Source: Cyanobacteria bacterium UBA3301 (GTDB lineage: Bacteria; Cyanobacteriota; Vampirovibrionia; Gastranaerophilales; Gastranaerophilaceae). From it: a DNA stretch of 64,000 nt. The first letter of the stretch is position 1; each line of letters starts with the position of its first letter. A program made the position numbers and the translations under genes. The stretch covers positions 124,001 through 188,000 of the forward strand of contig DESZ01000006.1 of assembly GCA_002361485.1 (NCBI GenBank), written 5' to 3'. Under the pieces are notes generated by a model. It saw only the letters and a program-made list of their open reading frames with translations, had not been told where the DNA came from and searched no databases. Shown in pieces: positions 25,176 through 33,238 of this stretch.

Positions 25176-25874
25176 TTATTTTCTTAACAAAGTTAAACCA
25201 AACATACCTTCTGTTTTGAAATCTCTAACTTTTAATTTAAGTTTTACACGACGACTTTTTACATAATCTTCTTTCCCGTTGACAAGAACAGGCTCATTAA
25301 AGCTTTTGCCTTCAACTACAATCATACGACGTAAAGCATCGGCATTTTTCTTGTCATACCCTGTCTGTAAAATAAATTCGGCAACAGTATTTGCACGTTT
25401 TAAACTTAAATCCATATTTCGTATAAATTGCAAATCTTTGGAATTGACACCTGCGAACGTTTGAGAGTCAGTATGTCCTTCTACATTGATGCTTTCAACC
25501 TGATCAATAAGTGTTTTTTTGGAAAACAAAGTATCTACATACAAAGGAACAAGTTTTGATAATAATTGTTTCCCTTGCGGGGTTAAAACATAACTGTTTA
25601 CACCAAATAATGCAGCCGCAGGAATTTCCAAATCGCCGGTCATTTTATCTATTTTTGCATCAATATGTTTTTCCTGAAGCTCTTTGCTTATTTGCTCAGC
25701 TATTTCCGTTTTAACTTTTTGCTGTTCTACCTTTTCCTGCGTAAAACCCGTCATCGCCAAAACAAACATCGTAATAAATATGATAGCCAAACCTAACATC
25801 AAGTCTGACATTGTCGTCCAAAATATATTGTTATCACCGGCTTCTTCCGCGTGTTTTCTATATCTTATTGCCAT
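25176..25874 (-). CDS. MotB/ZorB-like OmpA-domain protein
   Basis: A 232-residue membrane protein with one N-terminal transmembrane helix (TTMSDLMLGLAIIFITMFVL, ~20-40) carrying the ion-binding Asp24 seen in MotB and ZorB. A periplasmic OmpA-type peptidoglycan-binding domain follows: INVEGHTDSQTF, NMDLSLKRANTVAEF, VEGKSFNEPV and SRRVKLKLKV. It should pair with the MotA-like gene 19 nt upstream as the stator-type ion channel. Length and the FW-S/ADLM pattern resemble ZorB of the Zorya anti-phage system more than MotB, but no ZorC, ZorD or ZorE gene is adjacent. AAAGGG precedes the start. Confidence 0.8.
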   Translation of the reverse strand: MAIRYRKHAEEAGDNNIFWTTMSDLMLGLAIIFITMFVLAMTGFTQEKVEQQKVKTEIAEQISKELQEKHIDAKIDKMTGDLEIPAAALFGVNSYVLTPQGKQLLSKLVPLYVDTLFSKKTLIDQVESINVEGHTDSQTFAGVNSKDLQFIRNMDLSLKRANTVAEFILQTGYDKKNADALRRMIVVEGKSFNEPVLVNGKEDYVKSRRVKLKLKVRDFKTEGMFGLTLLRK

Positions 25875-25893
25875 TACTTATCCCTTTTACACG

Positions 25894-26802
25894 TTAAAAC
25901 AAATCATCTACTTCGCTGTTACCGCGTCTTGCAGCCTTTTCTGCCTCTTTCAATTGCTTATTTAATTGATTTAAGCCAAATATCACATTTTCAAGATATG
26001 GAACCAAATTTGCAGCCATTGTTTCATTAAACGCATCTTTAAATTGAACAGGCATTGTTCCGATTAAATTAGCAGTAGAATTATTTTGAATTTTTGACTC
26101 TCTTAATAATTCATACAAGAATTTTTCGGAAGAAATACTTGCGAATAATTCACTTAACTGTGCTTGTATTTGAGCCAGCGGAACTTTACACAATTTGTTA
26201 TACAAAATCTTTTCCAATACTACATAAATAAGAGATGAACCAACCGCAATAACGGATACCAATGCTGCTGTCTGCATGCCTGACATAAAGTTTGATACAG
26301 AAGCAACAGTCTTTTCATTACTTGAAAAATCAATCAAACCGAAAGCAACAGCAATTTTTAAGAATGTAAACAACGGTCCGCAACCTGTCAATACAGTCGG
26401 AATTGTTTGCACCATCTTGTAATTAAACTTAGAAGTAACAAGAGTTTCTTCATTAAAGAAATAGAGCGGATCTACAGTAGTTTGCACATTTTGAACCGTC
26501 GCAGACACATCTTTATACTGGAATTCCGCACCTTCACGCAATGCAACCGACTCTGAAAAAACCAAAGTATTCTTGAATTCCATCCAAGAAGTTGCAATAT
26601 ACGGATTAGCCATCATCCACGAATCTATCTCTTTAAATCGGAAATTCAAATCCGATTTTTTAAAACCTCCCAAAAATTTAATAATTATATTCAAATTCTT
26701 TGCTGCCTGAACATATTTTACACAGCAATAAATCATTGAGAATAAAAATGTCGTAACTACGATTAATATAGGTCCGTCTGTTACTGTTTCAACTATATTC
26801 AT
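25894..26802 (-). CDS. MotA/ZorA-like channel protein
   Basis: A 302-residue membrane protein related to MotA/TolQ/ExbB and ZorA. Three hydrophobic segments are visible: PILIVVTTFLFSMIYCCVKY (~10-30), IPTVLTGCGPLFTFLKIAVA (~135-155) and AALVSVIAVGSSLIYVVLEK (~173-192). The GCGPLFTFLKI stretch is like ZorA (GPLFTFLGI). The C-terminus is a helical, charged tail (LNQLNKQLKEAEKAARRGNS) but lacks the long coiled tail of ZorA in Zorya type I. It is followed by its MotB/ZorB-like partner. GGTGGAGG precedes the ATG. The role could be a cell-envelope motor with an unknown output or a defence system. Confidence 0.75.
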   Translation of the reverse strand: MNIVETVTDGPILIVVTTFLFSMIYCCVKYVQAAKNLNIIIKFLGGFKKSDLNFRFKEIDSWMMANPYIATSWMEFKNTLVFSESVALREGAEFQYKDVSATVQNVQTTVDPLYFFNEETLVTSKFNYKMVQTIPTVLTGCGPLFTFLKIAVAFGLIDFSSNEKTVASVSNFMSGMQTAALVSVIAVGSSLIYVVLEKILYNKLCKVPLAQIQAQLSELFASISSEKFLYELLRESKIQNNSTANLIGTMPVQFKDAFNETMAANLVPYLENVIFGLNQLNKQLKEAEKAARRGNSEVDDLF

Positions 26803-26856
26803 ATTTCCTCCACCTTTTTATAAATTTTACCATATTTTTTTTATCGTATCAAATTG

Positions 26857-27522
26857 TTAATCAGATATAAATTTTACAAAAGAATTCATATATCCGCCAA
26901 GAATTGTTCCAACAAAACCTAAGACCAAATCATATGCGACTTTTAATCCGCTTTGAGACGATATCCAACCCGATATAAATGATGCTCCGTCTTGTTTTAT
27001 CAATGCAACAAATATCATATATAAAATTCCGCCGGCATGGATTATCAACACGCCAAATATCGTTGCTAAAAGCATATTTACGAAAGAATATTTTTTATTA
27101 AGAAAAGTACCTGCCACTATAATCGCAGGAATGTATGAAATCAAATACCCGAAGCTGTATTCTTTTATATAACTTACCCCGCCGCCCAATGCAAAAAGCG
27201 GAAGTCCGATAATTCCCAATATCAAATACAACATGACACATGATGATGACATTTTTTTGCCAAGCATAGCACAAATAAACATTACAACAGGAATTTGAGG
27301 AATTATACGAAAACCGTATATATAATCTTCATACTTGAAAACTTTCCCTGAAAATATTCCGGAAGGAACTATATAATGCTTTAAATCTATATTTACAAAT
27401 GTTGACCCGACCAGTAAAAGCACACAAACCAATATCAAGACCAAATTCAAAATATGAATCTTGAATTTTCGTTGTTTTCTGTCAAGTCTCTTCATTTTCG
27501 GAATTAAGACTTCCTCGCTCAT
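26857..27522 (-). CDS. bioY: Biotin transporter S component BioY
   Basis: A 221-residue membrane protein with about six transmembrane segments. The family signature is clear: PQIPVVMFICAMLGKK, LYLILGIIGLPLFALGGG, SFGYLISYIPAIIVAG and a C-terminal AYDLVLGFVGTILGGY. BioY captures biotin and works alone or with an ECF energy-coupling module; no ECF genes are adjacent. The start overlaps the rimI stop by 4 nt (ATGA), so the two are translationally coupled. The N-terminus carries a basic stretch (MKRLDRKQRKFKIH) before the first helix. Confidence 0.93.
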   Translation of the reverse strand: MSEEVLIPKMKRLDRKQRKFKIHILNLVLILVCVLLLVGSTFVNIDLKHYIVPSGIFSGKVFKYEDYIYGFRIIPQIPVVMFICAMLGKKMSSSCVMLYLILGIIGLPLFALGGGVSYIKEYSFGYLISYIPAIIVAGTFLNKKYSFVNMLLATIFGVLIIHAGGILYMIFVALIKQDGASFISGWISSQSGLKVAYDLVLGFVGTILGGYMNSFVKFISD

Positions 27523-28052
27523 TTGATATTAATCTTCTCCTCTAAAGCTTTTACCGTATTTTGATAAGGTATTTTGAATTCATCATAAAATATATTTTTA
27601 GTCCACATTATCAAGGCATCTTCATTATTGTCCTGATAATATTTTTTTCTGGTACCGAAAGATGTAAACCCGTATTTTGTATATAAATTAATTGCAGGTG
27701 TATTACTGACTCTCACTTCCAGCGTAATATATTTAATTTTTTCTTTGTAACAGTCATCTATAACGCGCTTTAATAAAGCCTCAGCATAATGTCTTTTTCT
27801 GTAATCGGCAGAAACCGCAATATTTGTAATATGAGCCTCGTCAAGCACATGCCATGTGCCGGCATATCCCGCTAAATGTCCATCACTTGTATATAACGAA
27901 TAATAATAAGCAAGCTCATTATTTAACTCATTCATAAAAGACTCTTTTGACCAGTGATGAGTCCCGTACGTCTTTGACTCAATTTCAATCACACCGTCCA
28001 AATCTTTTTTTGACATCGGTTTAATATTTACGGTATCAAGTTCTGTACGCAT
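27519..28052 (-). CDS. rimI: Ribosomal-protein-alanine N-acetyltransferase
   Basis: A 177-residue GNAT acetyltransferase of the RimI type, which acetylates the N-terminal alanine of ribosomal protein S18. It has HWSKESFMNELNNELAYYYS, the GYAGTWHVLDEAHITNIAVS strand pair, the acetyl-CoA loop YRKRHYAEALLKRVID and the NTPAINLYTKYGFTSFGTRK tail with the YxxxGF motif. A good promoter (TTCACA-17-TAATAT) ends 6 nt before the ATG and no ribosome site is present, so the mRNA is probably leaderless. It overlaps bioY. Confidence 0.92.
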   Translation of the reverse strand: MRTELDTVNIKPMSKKDLDGVIEIESKTYGTHHWSKESFMNELNNELAYYYSLYTSDGHLAGYAGTWHVLDEAHITNIAVSADYRKRHYAEALLKRVIDDCYKEKIKYITLEVRVSNTPAINLYTKYGFTSFGTRKKYYQDNNEDALIMWTKNIFYDEFKIPYQNTVKALEEKINIK

Positions 28053-28058
28053 ATAAAT

Positions 28059-28087
28059 ATATTATCATAAAAAAGCGCTCGTGTGAA
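28059..28087 (-). promoter_or_regulatory. Promoter of rimI-bioY, apparently leaderless
   Basis: On the minus strand TTCACA (28082-28087), a 17-nt spacer and TAATAT (28059-28064). The rimI ATG follows 6 nt after the -10 box. Confidence 0.7.
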
Positions 28088-28360
28088 TTAGGTTAAGAGA
28101 TACATGTTTATTTAATAATTTGCTTATTAAAATCTTTACAAAAATTTACACAAAATATTAAACCGTTGAATTCATAACACTTTGAGTAGAAATAAGTAAT
28201 ATTCAGTTCAGTCGTATTTTAATAAAAACAAAAGAATAAATTGTAATGAATTTTTCTTTGAAAAAATAAAAAAAACGCTTGCAAAGAGTTATTCAGCAAG
28301 TAGGATTATAATAGCGCATGTTTTGCGCAACAAGTCACACAAGCCGAAAATGAGGTTATT

Positions 28361-28576
28361 ATGGCAAAAGACGTAATTGAATTTGTCGGAACAATAATAG
28401 AATCAATGCCAAATGCAATGTTCAAAGTAAAATTGGAAAATGATCACGAAATTTTGGCACACATATCCGGCAAAATCAGAAAAAATTTCATAAGAATATT
28501 ACCCGGAGACAAGGTTAGAGTTGAAATGACACCTTACGACCTGACAAAAGGAAGAATAACATTCAGATTGAAATAA
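28361..28576 (+). CDS. infA: Translation initiation factor IF-1
   Basis: A 71-residue IF-1, an OB-fold protein that binds the A site of the 30S subunit during initiation. It matches fully: IEFVGTIIESMPNAMFKVKL, ILAHISGKIRKNFIRILPGD, VRVEMTPYDLTKGRITFRLK. GAGGTT precedes the ATG. It opens the run of ribosomal genes, as in many bacteria, with rpmJ 150 nt downstream. A TATAAT at 28307-28312 is a possible -10 box for the operon, though no matching -35 is clear. Confidence 0.97.
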   Translation: MAKDVIEFVGTIIESMPNAMFKVKLENDHEILAHISGKIRKNFIRILPGDKVRVEMTPYDLTKGRITFRLK

Positions 28577-28726
28577 TTCATTGTTAAAAAATTGAATAGA
28601 TGAGTAGTCAAAGTGTTTAGTAAGCCACATAAAATATACACAAAAACTACACTCGGTAATTAAGCTATTCAATCTTACAACCAAAAAGAAAACACATCTC
28701 ACAATTAAAATAAAAGGAAACAAAAA

Positions 28727-28840
28727 ATGAAAGTAAGATCATCAGTAAAGAAAATTTGCGAAAAATGCAAATGTATTAAAAGAAAAGGCAGAATTGCCGT
28801 AATTTGCGAAAACCCTAAACACAAACAAAGACAAGGGTAA
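28727..28840 (+). CDS. rpmJ: 50S ribosomal protein L36
   Basis: A 37-residue L36 of the zinc-binding type: MKVRSSVKKICEKCKCIKRK, then GRIAVICENPKHKQRQG. The ligands C11, C14, C27 and H32 are all present. AAAGGAAA lies upstream. This position between infA and rpsM is canonical. Confidence 0.97.
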   Translation: MKVRSSVKKICEKCKCIKRKGRIAVICENPKHKQRQG

Positions 28841-29145
28841 CACGGAAGGCAAGAAGGCTGGATGCCAAGAAGGTAGGACTGTTACAAATATAAGATGTAA
28901 AAGCTTGACCTCTTGACTCCATGACATCTTGACATTTGAATCTTGAATTTGCGGAGATTAAAAATATACGGCAAATGGTGAGGAAGTATTTATGCCTCAT
29001 ACCAAAAAAAATCTAACAATTGAATAGAAGGCAAGAAGGCAGGATGCCAAGAAGGCAAGCCTGTTACAGATATAAGATGTAAAAGCTTGACCTCTTGACT
29101 TCATGACATCTTGACATCTAAAAAGCCAAAGAAAAGGAGAAAAAC
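28841..29145. repeat. Two direct copies of a long imperfect hairpin before rpsM
   Basis: This 305-nt spacer holds a ~92-nt element twice: 28845-28936 and 29027-29118, offset 182, with about six differences. Each copy has a purine-rich left arm (GAAGGCAAGAAGGC, then GATGCCAAGAAGG) and a pyrimidine-rich right arm (CTTGACCTCTTGACT, CATGACATCTTGACAT) that can pair imperfectly. Between copies lies ~90 nt of AT-rich DNA with no gene. Confidence 0.75.
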
Positions 29146-29511
29146 ATGGCAAGATTAGTAGGGGTAGACTTACCTCGTAACAAAAGAATGGAAATCGCCT
29201 TAACCTATATTTACGGTATCGGGCCGACCAGAGCTAAAAAGATTTTAGCAGCTACAGGTATTTCACCTGATTTAAGAACAGACGACTTAACAGATGAAGA
29301 TATTAAATTATTACGTAACGAATTATCAAATTACCACATTGAAGGTGATTTAAGACGTGAAGTAACAATGAACATCAAGCGTTTGCAAGAAATCGGTTCA
29401 TACAGAGGACTTCGTCACAAACGCAAACTTCCTTGCAGAGGTCAAAGAACAAAGACTAACGCAAGAACTCAACGCGGCAAAAAAGGCGCTGCAATCGCAG
29501 GTAAGAAGTAA
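29146..29511 (+). CDS. rpsM: 30S ribosomal protein S13
   Basis: A 121-residue S13, located in the head of the 30S subunit, where it contacts the P-site tRNA. Family stretches are ARLVGVDLPRNKRMEIALTY, IYGIGPTRAKKILAATGI, RREVTMNIKRLQEIGSYRGL and the basic C-terminal tail PCRGQRTKTNARTQRGKKG. AAAAGGAGA precedes the ATG. It follows the repeat-bearing spacer and is followed 34 nt later by rpsK. Confidence 0.97.
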   Translation: MARLVGVDLPRNKRMEIALTYIYGIGPTRAKKILAATGISPDLRTDDLTDEDIKLLRNELSNYHIEGDLRREVTMNIKRLQEIGSYRGLRHKRKLPCRGQRTKTNARTQRGKKGAAIAGKK

Positions 29512-29545
29512 TAAGAAATTAAAAACAACATAAAGGAAAGTAAAA

Positions 29546-29932
29546 ATGGCAAGACCAAGAACAACAAAGAAAAAAGAAAAGAAGAACGTATTGCAAGGGG
29601 TTGTACATATACAATCTACTTTTAACAATACAATTGTAACTTCTACCGACACTCAAGGTAATGCTATTGCTTGGGCAACAGCAGGTGCTTCAGGCTTTAA
29701 AGGAGCAAGAAAAGGCACTCCGTTCGCAGCACAATCCGCTGCTGAAATGGTAGCTAAAAAATCAATTGACCAAGGTATGAAAAAAGTTGAAGTTCATATC
29801 AAAGGGCCTGGTTCAGGTAGAGAAACAGCAATCCGTGCTATTCAAGCAGCAGGATTAGAAATTACGTTAATCAAGGATGTTACACCTATTCCTCACAACG
29901 GGTGCAGACCTCCTAAAAAACGCAGAGTATAG
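29546..29932 (+). CDS. rpsK: 30S ribosomal protein S11
   Basis: A 128-residue S11 of the small-subunit platform. Recognisable segments are GVVHIQSTFNNTIVTSTDTQ, WATAGASGFKGARKGTPFAA, VEVHIKGPGSGRETAIRAIQ and the final PIPHNGCRPPKKRRV. AAAGGAAAG lies before the ATG. The usual next gene, rpsD, is displaced here by a hairpin-dense 200-nt spacer. Confidence 0.97.
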   Translation: MARPRTTKKKEKKNVLQGVVHIQSTFNNTIVTSTDTQGNAIAWATAGASGFKGARKGTPFAAQSAAEMVAKKSIDQGMKKVEVHIKGPGSGRETAIRAIQAAGLEITLIKDVTPIPHNGCRPPKKRRV

Positions 29933-29934
29933 AC

Positions 29935-30140
29935 TGCGCGAGCCGGTGTGAAGTGCCGGTGTCGATTCACAAAAGTGAAACGAGCATGGCACGGAACATT
30001 ATGTAACCGCCGTTGTGAACAAAACGTAAGTGAAGTGAACGAAGCAATCTTTGATTGCACAGGCGGAAAGGTACATCGAAAATGGCGGGGGCTTGAGGAT
30101 TTAGTCCATCCACAAACCATAGATGCCCCGCAAAAAGAAA
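29935..30140. other. Hairpin-dense GC-richer spacer between rpsK and rpsD
   Basis: A ~205-nt spacer that is richer in GC than its surroundings and unusual within a ribosomal run. It has several short hairpins: CCGGTGTGAAGTGCCGG, TTCACAAAAGTGAA and GCAATCTTTGATTGC. CGGAACATTAT at 29992-30002 is also found in the segment behind tRNA-Lys (37835-37845). The spacer is open in the rpsD frame, but that extension is not part of S4. Confidence 0.55.
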
Positions 30141-30151
30141 AGGAGAAAAAA

Positions 30152-30754
30152 ATGTCTAGATACACAGGACCAAGTGAAAAATTATTCCGTAATTACGGGG
30201 TAAAAGATTTATCAAACAGAAAGTTGACTTCATCTATGCGCCAAAATGCTTCAGGGCAACACGGTGCAGCAAGAAAAAAACTTTCTGAATACGCTCTTCA
30301 TTTAAGAGAAAAACAAAAAATCAGATTAACATATCTTGTTAGCGAAAAACAATTCGTAAGATATTATAACGAAGCTGCAAGAAGAAAAGGCGTTACAGGT
30401 ACTATTCTATTACAATTATTAGAATCAAGACTTGATAACATCTTATTCAGAGCAGGATTTGGTATTACACGCAGACAAACAAGACAAATCGTTAATCACG
30501 GACACGTTCTTGTAAACGGTAAAAAAGTAGATATCCCGTCATACTTAGTAAGACCGGGAGATGAAATTACCGTAAAAGCAAGAAGTTCAAAATATCTTCA
30601 AAGTGTATTGGAAATGATTGATTTAGCTTGCGCTCCGGCTTGGATGACAATAGATAAATCGGCATTGAAAATTACATTCGACAGAATTCCTGAAAGAGAA
30701 GAATTAGACCCAGAACTTAAGGAACAACTCGTTATCGAGTACTACTCTAAGTAG
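30152..30754 (+). CDS. rpsD: 30S ribosomal protein S4
   Basis: A 200-residue S4, a primary binder of 16S rRNA. It starts MSRYTGPSEKLFRNYGVKDL at 30152, behind AAAAGGAG; the frame is open further upstream through the spacer, but that reading has no S4 similarity and is rejected. It has GQHGAARKKLSEYALHLREK, the S4 RNA-binding domain (RLDNILFRAGFGITRRQTRQ, NHGHVLVNGKKVDIPSYLVR) and the C-terminal EREELDPELKEQLVIEYYSK. The zinc cysteines of some S4 forms are absent. Confidence 0.96.
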   Translation: MSRYTGPSEKLFRNYGVKDLSNRKLTSSMRQNASGQHGAARKKLSEYALHLREKQKIRLTYLVSEKQFVRYYNEAARRKGVTGTILLQLLESRLDNILFRAGFGITRRQTRQIVNHGHVLVNGKKVDIPSYLVRPGDEITVKARSSKYLQSVLEMIDLACAPAWMTIDKSALKITFDRIPEREELDPELKEQLVIEYYSK

Positions 30755-30755
30755 G

Positions 30756-30845
30756 GAGGATAAGAAGATAGGACGATAGGAGTCAAGCAATATTTATTTT
30801 GTAAATAGCCTACCATCATATCATCTTACCTTCAAACCTTCTAAA
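30756..30845 (+). repeat. Long imperfect hairpin between rpsD and rpoA
   Basis: A purine-rich left arm (GGAGGATAAGAAGATAGG, ACGATAGGAGTC) faces a pyrimidine-rich right arm (GCCTACCATCATATCATC, TTACCTTC). The arms pair imperfectly around an AT-rich loop. It is similar in style to those before rpsM and after rpoA. Confidence 0.6.
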
Positions 30846-30878
30846 TAATTGTTTTACAAAAACTAGGAGATAAAAATA

Positions 30879-31850
30879 ATGGAATTAAAAATTAAATGTG
30901 TTGATACAGCAACAAATTCTGACGGTTCACAATACGGTAAATTCGTTATTGAACCATTGGAAAGAGGTTTCGGAACTACAATCGGTAATGCTTTAAGAAG
31001 AGTATTATTATCAAGTCTTGAAGGTACAGCAGTAACTTCAACAAGAATTGAAAGTATAACTCATGAATATACAGCAATTCCGGGAGTACAAGAAGATGTT
31101 ATTGACGTTATTTTAAATTTAAAAGGTTTGGTTGTAAAAACCGATTCAAAAGAACCTCAACATTTAAGAATAGACGTAGATAAACCGGGAGCTGTATTAG
31201 CAAGCGACATTCAATTACCTGCCGGAGTTAAGGTTGTAAACCCTGACTGGCTAATTTGTACTGTGGCAGATGGCGGTTCATTCCACGCTGATGTCATTGT
31301 AGAAACAGGTAAAGGATATGTTCCTCACGATGTTCCAAGAGATGCAAAAGGCGATGCAATTGATGTATTACCTATTGATGCTACATTCATGCCTATCAAA
31401 CGTGTAAGCTACAATGTAGAAAGCACTCGTGTAGGGGATTCATTAGATTACGATAAATTGACTCTTGAAATTTGGTCAAACGGTTCTGTTGATGTACAAA
31501 ATGCTTTAAGTAAAGCTTCTAATTTATTAATTGAACACTTTATGCAAATTGCATCAATCACAGGTCAAGCATCAATGACTTCTATTCCGCAAATTGAGGA
31601 AGAAACAATCATTATTGATGAAGAACCAAAAATGACTATCGAAGAATTGGAATTGTCAGTTAGAGCATACAATTGCTTGAAACGTGCAAGCATCAATTCT
31701 ATGTCGGAATTGTTGAAGAAATCAGAACACGATTTATTAAACATCAAGAATTTCGGCAAAAAATCTTCTGATGAAGTAATCGAAAGATTACATCACTTCG
31801 GATTAGAATTAGCTCCTAACCCGATTGAAGAAGAAGATTTAATCGGCTAA
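30879..31850 (+). CDS. rpoA: DNA-directed RNA polymerase subunit alpha
   Basis: A 323-residue alpha subunit that nucleates RNA polymerase assembly. The N-terminal domain has YGKFVIEPLERGFGTTIGNA, LRRVLLSSLEGTAVTS, and the later VGDSLDYDKLTLEIWSNGSV. The C-terminal domain, which binds UP elements and activators, has MTIEELELSVRAYNCLKRAS, LLKKSEHDLLNIKNFGKKSS and DEVIERLHHFGLELAP. AGGAGA precedes the ATG. Confidence 0.97.
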   Translation: MELKIKCVDTATNSDGSQYGKFVIEPLERGFGTTIGNALRRVLLSSLEGTAVTSTRIESITHEYTAIPGVQEDVIDVILNLKGLVVKTDSKEPQHLRIDVDKPGAVLASDIQLPAGVKVVNPDWLICTVADGGSFHADVIVETGKGYVPHDVPRDAKGDAIDVLPIDATFMPIKRVSYNVESTRVGDSLDYDKLTLEIWSNGSVDVQNALSKASNLLIEHFMQIASITGQASMTSIPQIEEETIIIDEEPKMTIEELELSVRAYNCLKRASINSMSELLKKSEHDLLNIKNFGKKSSDEVIERLHHFGLELAPNPIEEEDLIG

Positions 31851-31852
31851 TT

Positions 31853-31952
31853 ATAGAGGGTAAGATGCCCTGAAGGCGAGAAGGCAAGCCTGTTATATTA
31901 AAGAAGCCTGACTTCAAACAATCTTGACATCTTGACCTCAAAGTACATAAAT
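31853..31952 (+). repeat. Long imperfect hairpin between rpoA and rplQ
   Basis: Left arm with GAAGGCGAGAAGGCAAGCC, loop with TTATATTAAAG, right arm with CTTCAAACAATCTTGACATC and TTGACCTC. The words AGAAGGCAAGCCTGTTA and CTTGACATCTTGACCTC recur in the pair at 28845-29118. Confidence 0.65.
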
Positions 31953-31992
31953 CGACATTTAAAAGTCGACAAGATATAAAGGGAACATAAAA

Positions 31993-32421
31993 ATGAGACA
32001 CCAAACTAAAAAACATACGCTATCGAAAGCACAAGACCAAAGAAAGGCCTTATTGCGCTCTTTAGCTACTGAACTTTTTGTTCATGGTGAAATAACAACA
32101 ACATTGGCAAGAGCAAAAGCTCTTAAACCGTATGCTGAAAAAGTTATCACTATGGCAAAGAAAGGTGACTTAAACTCTATCAGAAATGCAGCAAGATATA
32201 TTTATAACAAAGAAACAGGTAAATATATGGATATGCAATCAGGTGAAGTTTTTGATGCACCTCAAAAAGATAAAAAACTCACTGCACAAACAGTATTAAG
32301 AAAATTGTTTGTTGTTATCGGCAAAAAATATGCTGATAAAAAAGGCGGCTATACAAGAATATATCATATGCCTCCAAGACGCGGTGATGCTTCTGAAATG
32401 GCACTGATTCAATTGGTGTAA
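31993..32421 (+). CDS. rplQ: 50S ribosomal protein L17
   Basis: A 142-residue L17. The N-terminal half is typical: MRHQTKKHTLSKAQDQRKAL, LRSLATELFVHGEITTTLAR, AKALKPYAEKVITMAKKGD. The C-terminal half has GGYTRIYHMPPRRGDASEMA. It is longer than the usual ~116-120 residues because of an insertion around residues 77-97 (NKETGKYMDMQSGEVFDAPQ), which is not in the E. coli protein. AAGGGAA precedes the start. Confidence 0.95.
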   Translation: MRHQTKKHTLSKAQDQRKALLRSLATELFVHGEITTTLARAKALKPYAEKVITMAKKGDLNSIRNAARYIYNKETGKYMDMQSGEVFDAPQKDKKLTAQTVLRKLFVVIGKKYADKKGGYTRIYHMPPRRGDASEMALIQLV

Positions 32422-32428
32422 TTTCAAA

Positions 32429-33238
32429 ATGCGATATGCTTTAAAAGTTCAATATATCGGCAAAAACTATTTAGGAAGCCAAATTCAATTTGAGGGTAAA
32501 ACCGAAATAGGACCGACAATACAAGGCGAACTTGAAAAAGCTCTCAGTACATTGATAAATTCAATACGGAGCAACGCCAAACCCGAATTGCAAGCGCAAA
32601 AAGGGGCAAGCGGAGCACCGAATAACCGACGATTTAAAACAGTCTTTTCCGGAAGAACTGACAAAGGAGTAAATTCGTTGGGACAAGTTGTTCATTTTGA
32701 TACCGACAAAGATATTGTTGCTTCAAAATTTGTCTATCAATTGAATGAAATATTGCCTAATGATATTTCGGTCAGTGATTTGAAAATTGTGGATGCAGGA
32801 TTTCATGCACAGAAAAGCGCAAAAAGACGTCATTACAGATTTGAATTCATTAACAGAAGATACAAAAATGCGTTTGACGGCGATTTGATGAGAGTGAAAT
32901 TCGAAGTAAATACGGATAGAATGCAAAAAGCACTAAATTATTTACTTGGTGAACACGATTTTTCAAGTTTTAAGAGTTCCGGTACGCTGAACCCGAGCAC
33001 AGTCTGTTTTATAGAAAAAGCTCAAGTCGAAAGACAAGGAGATAAAGTTATTATTAATATTGTAGGAAACAGATTTCTATATAATATGGTAAGAACAATC
33101 GTCGGAACCCTTTTAGAAATAGAAGGACATAATCTGGAACCGGAGCATATGCTAAAGGTTCTCGAAGCCAAAGACCGGCGGAAGGCCGGTCAAACAGTCA
33201 GTCCGTACGGATTGACATTAATGAAAGTAGAATACTAG
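32429..33238 (+). CDS. truA: tRNA pseudouridine synthase A
   Basis: A 269-residue TruA that makes pseudouridine at positions 38-40 of the anticodon arm. The catalytic Asp is in FSGRTDKGVNSLGQVVHF; RRHYRFEFINRR and VGNRFLYNMVRTIVGTLLEI also match. An insertion (SNAKPELQAQKGASGAPNNR) before the catalytic loop makes the N-terminal part longer than usual. Only 7 nt follow rplQ and no strong ribosome site is seen, so coupling to rplQ is likely. This rplQ-truA-rplM-rpsI order is common. Confidence 0.94.
   Translation: MRYALKVQYIGKNYLGSQIQFEGKTEIGPTIQGELEKALSTLINSIRSNAKPELQAQKGASGAPNNRRFKTVFSGRTDKGVNSLGQVVHFDTDKDIVASKFVYQLNEILPNDISVSDLKIVDAGFHAQKSAKRRHYRFEFINRRYKNAFDGDLMRVKFEVNTDRMQKALNYLLGEHDFSSFKSSGTLNPSTVCFIEKAQVERQGDKVIINIVGNRFLYNMVRTIVGTLLEIEGHNLEPEHMLKVLEAKDRRKAGQTVSPYGLTLMKVEY

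Noticed and set aside
28841..29145. Repeats before rpsM as a CRISPR array
   Set aside because: There are only two copies of a 92-nt hairpin-forming unit, no short regular repeats or cas genes.
29948..30151. 68-residue N-terminal extension of rpsD
   Set aside because: S4 similarity starts exactly at 30152 behind AAAAGGAG; the extension reads across hairpins.
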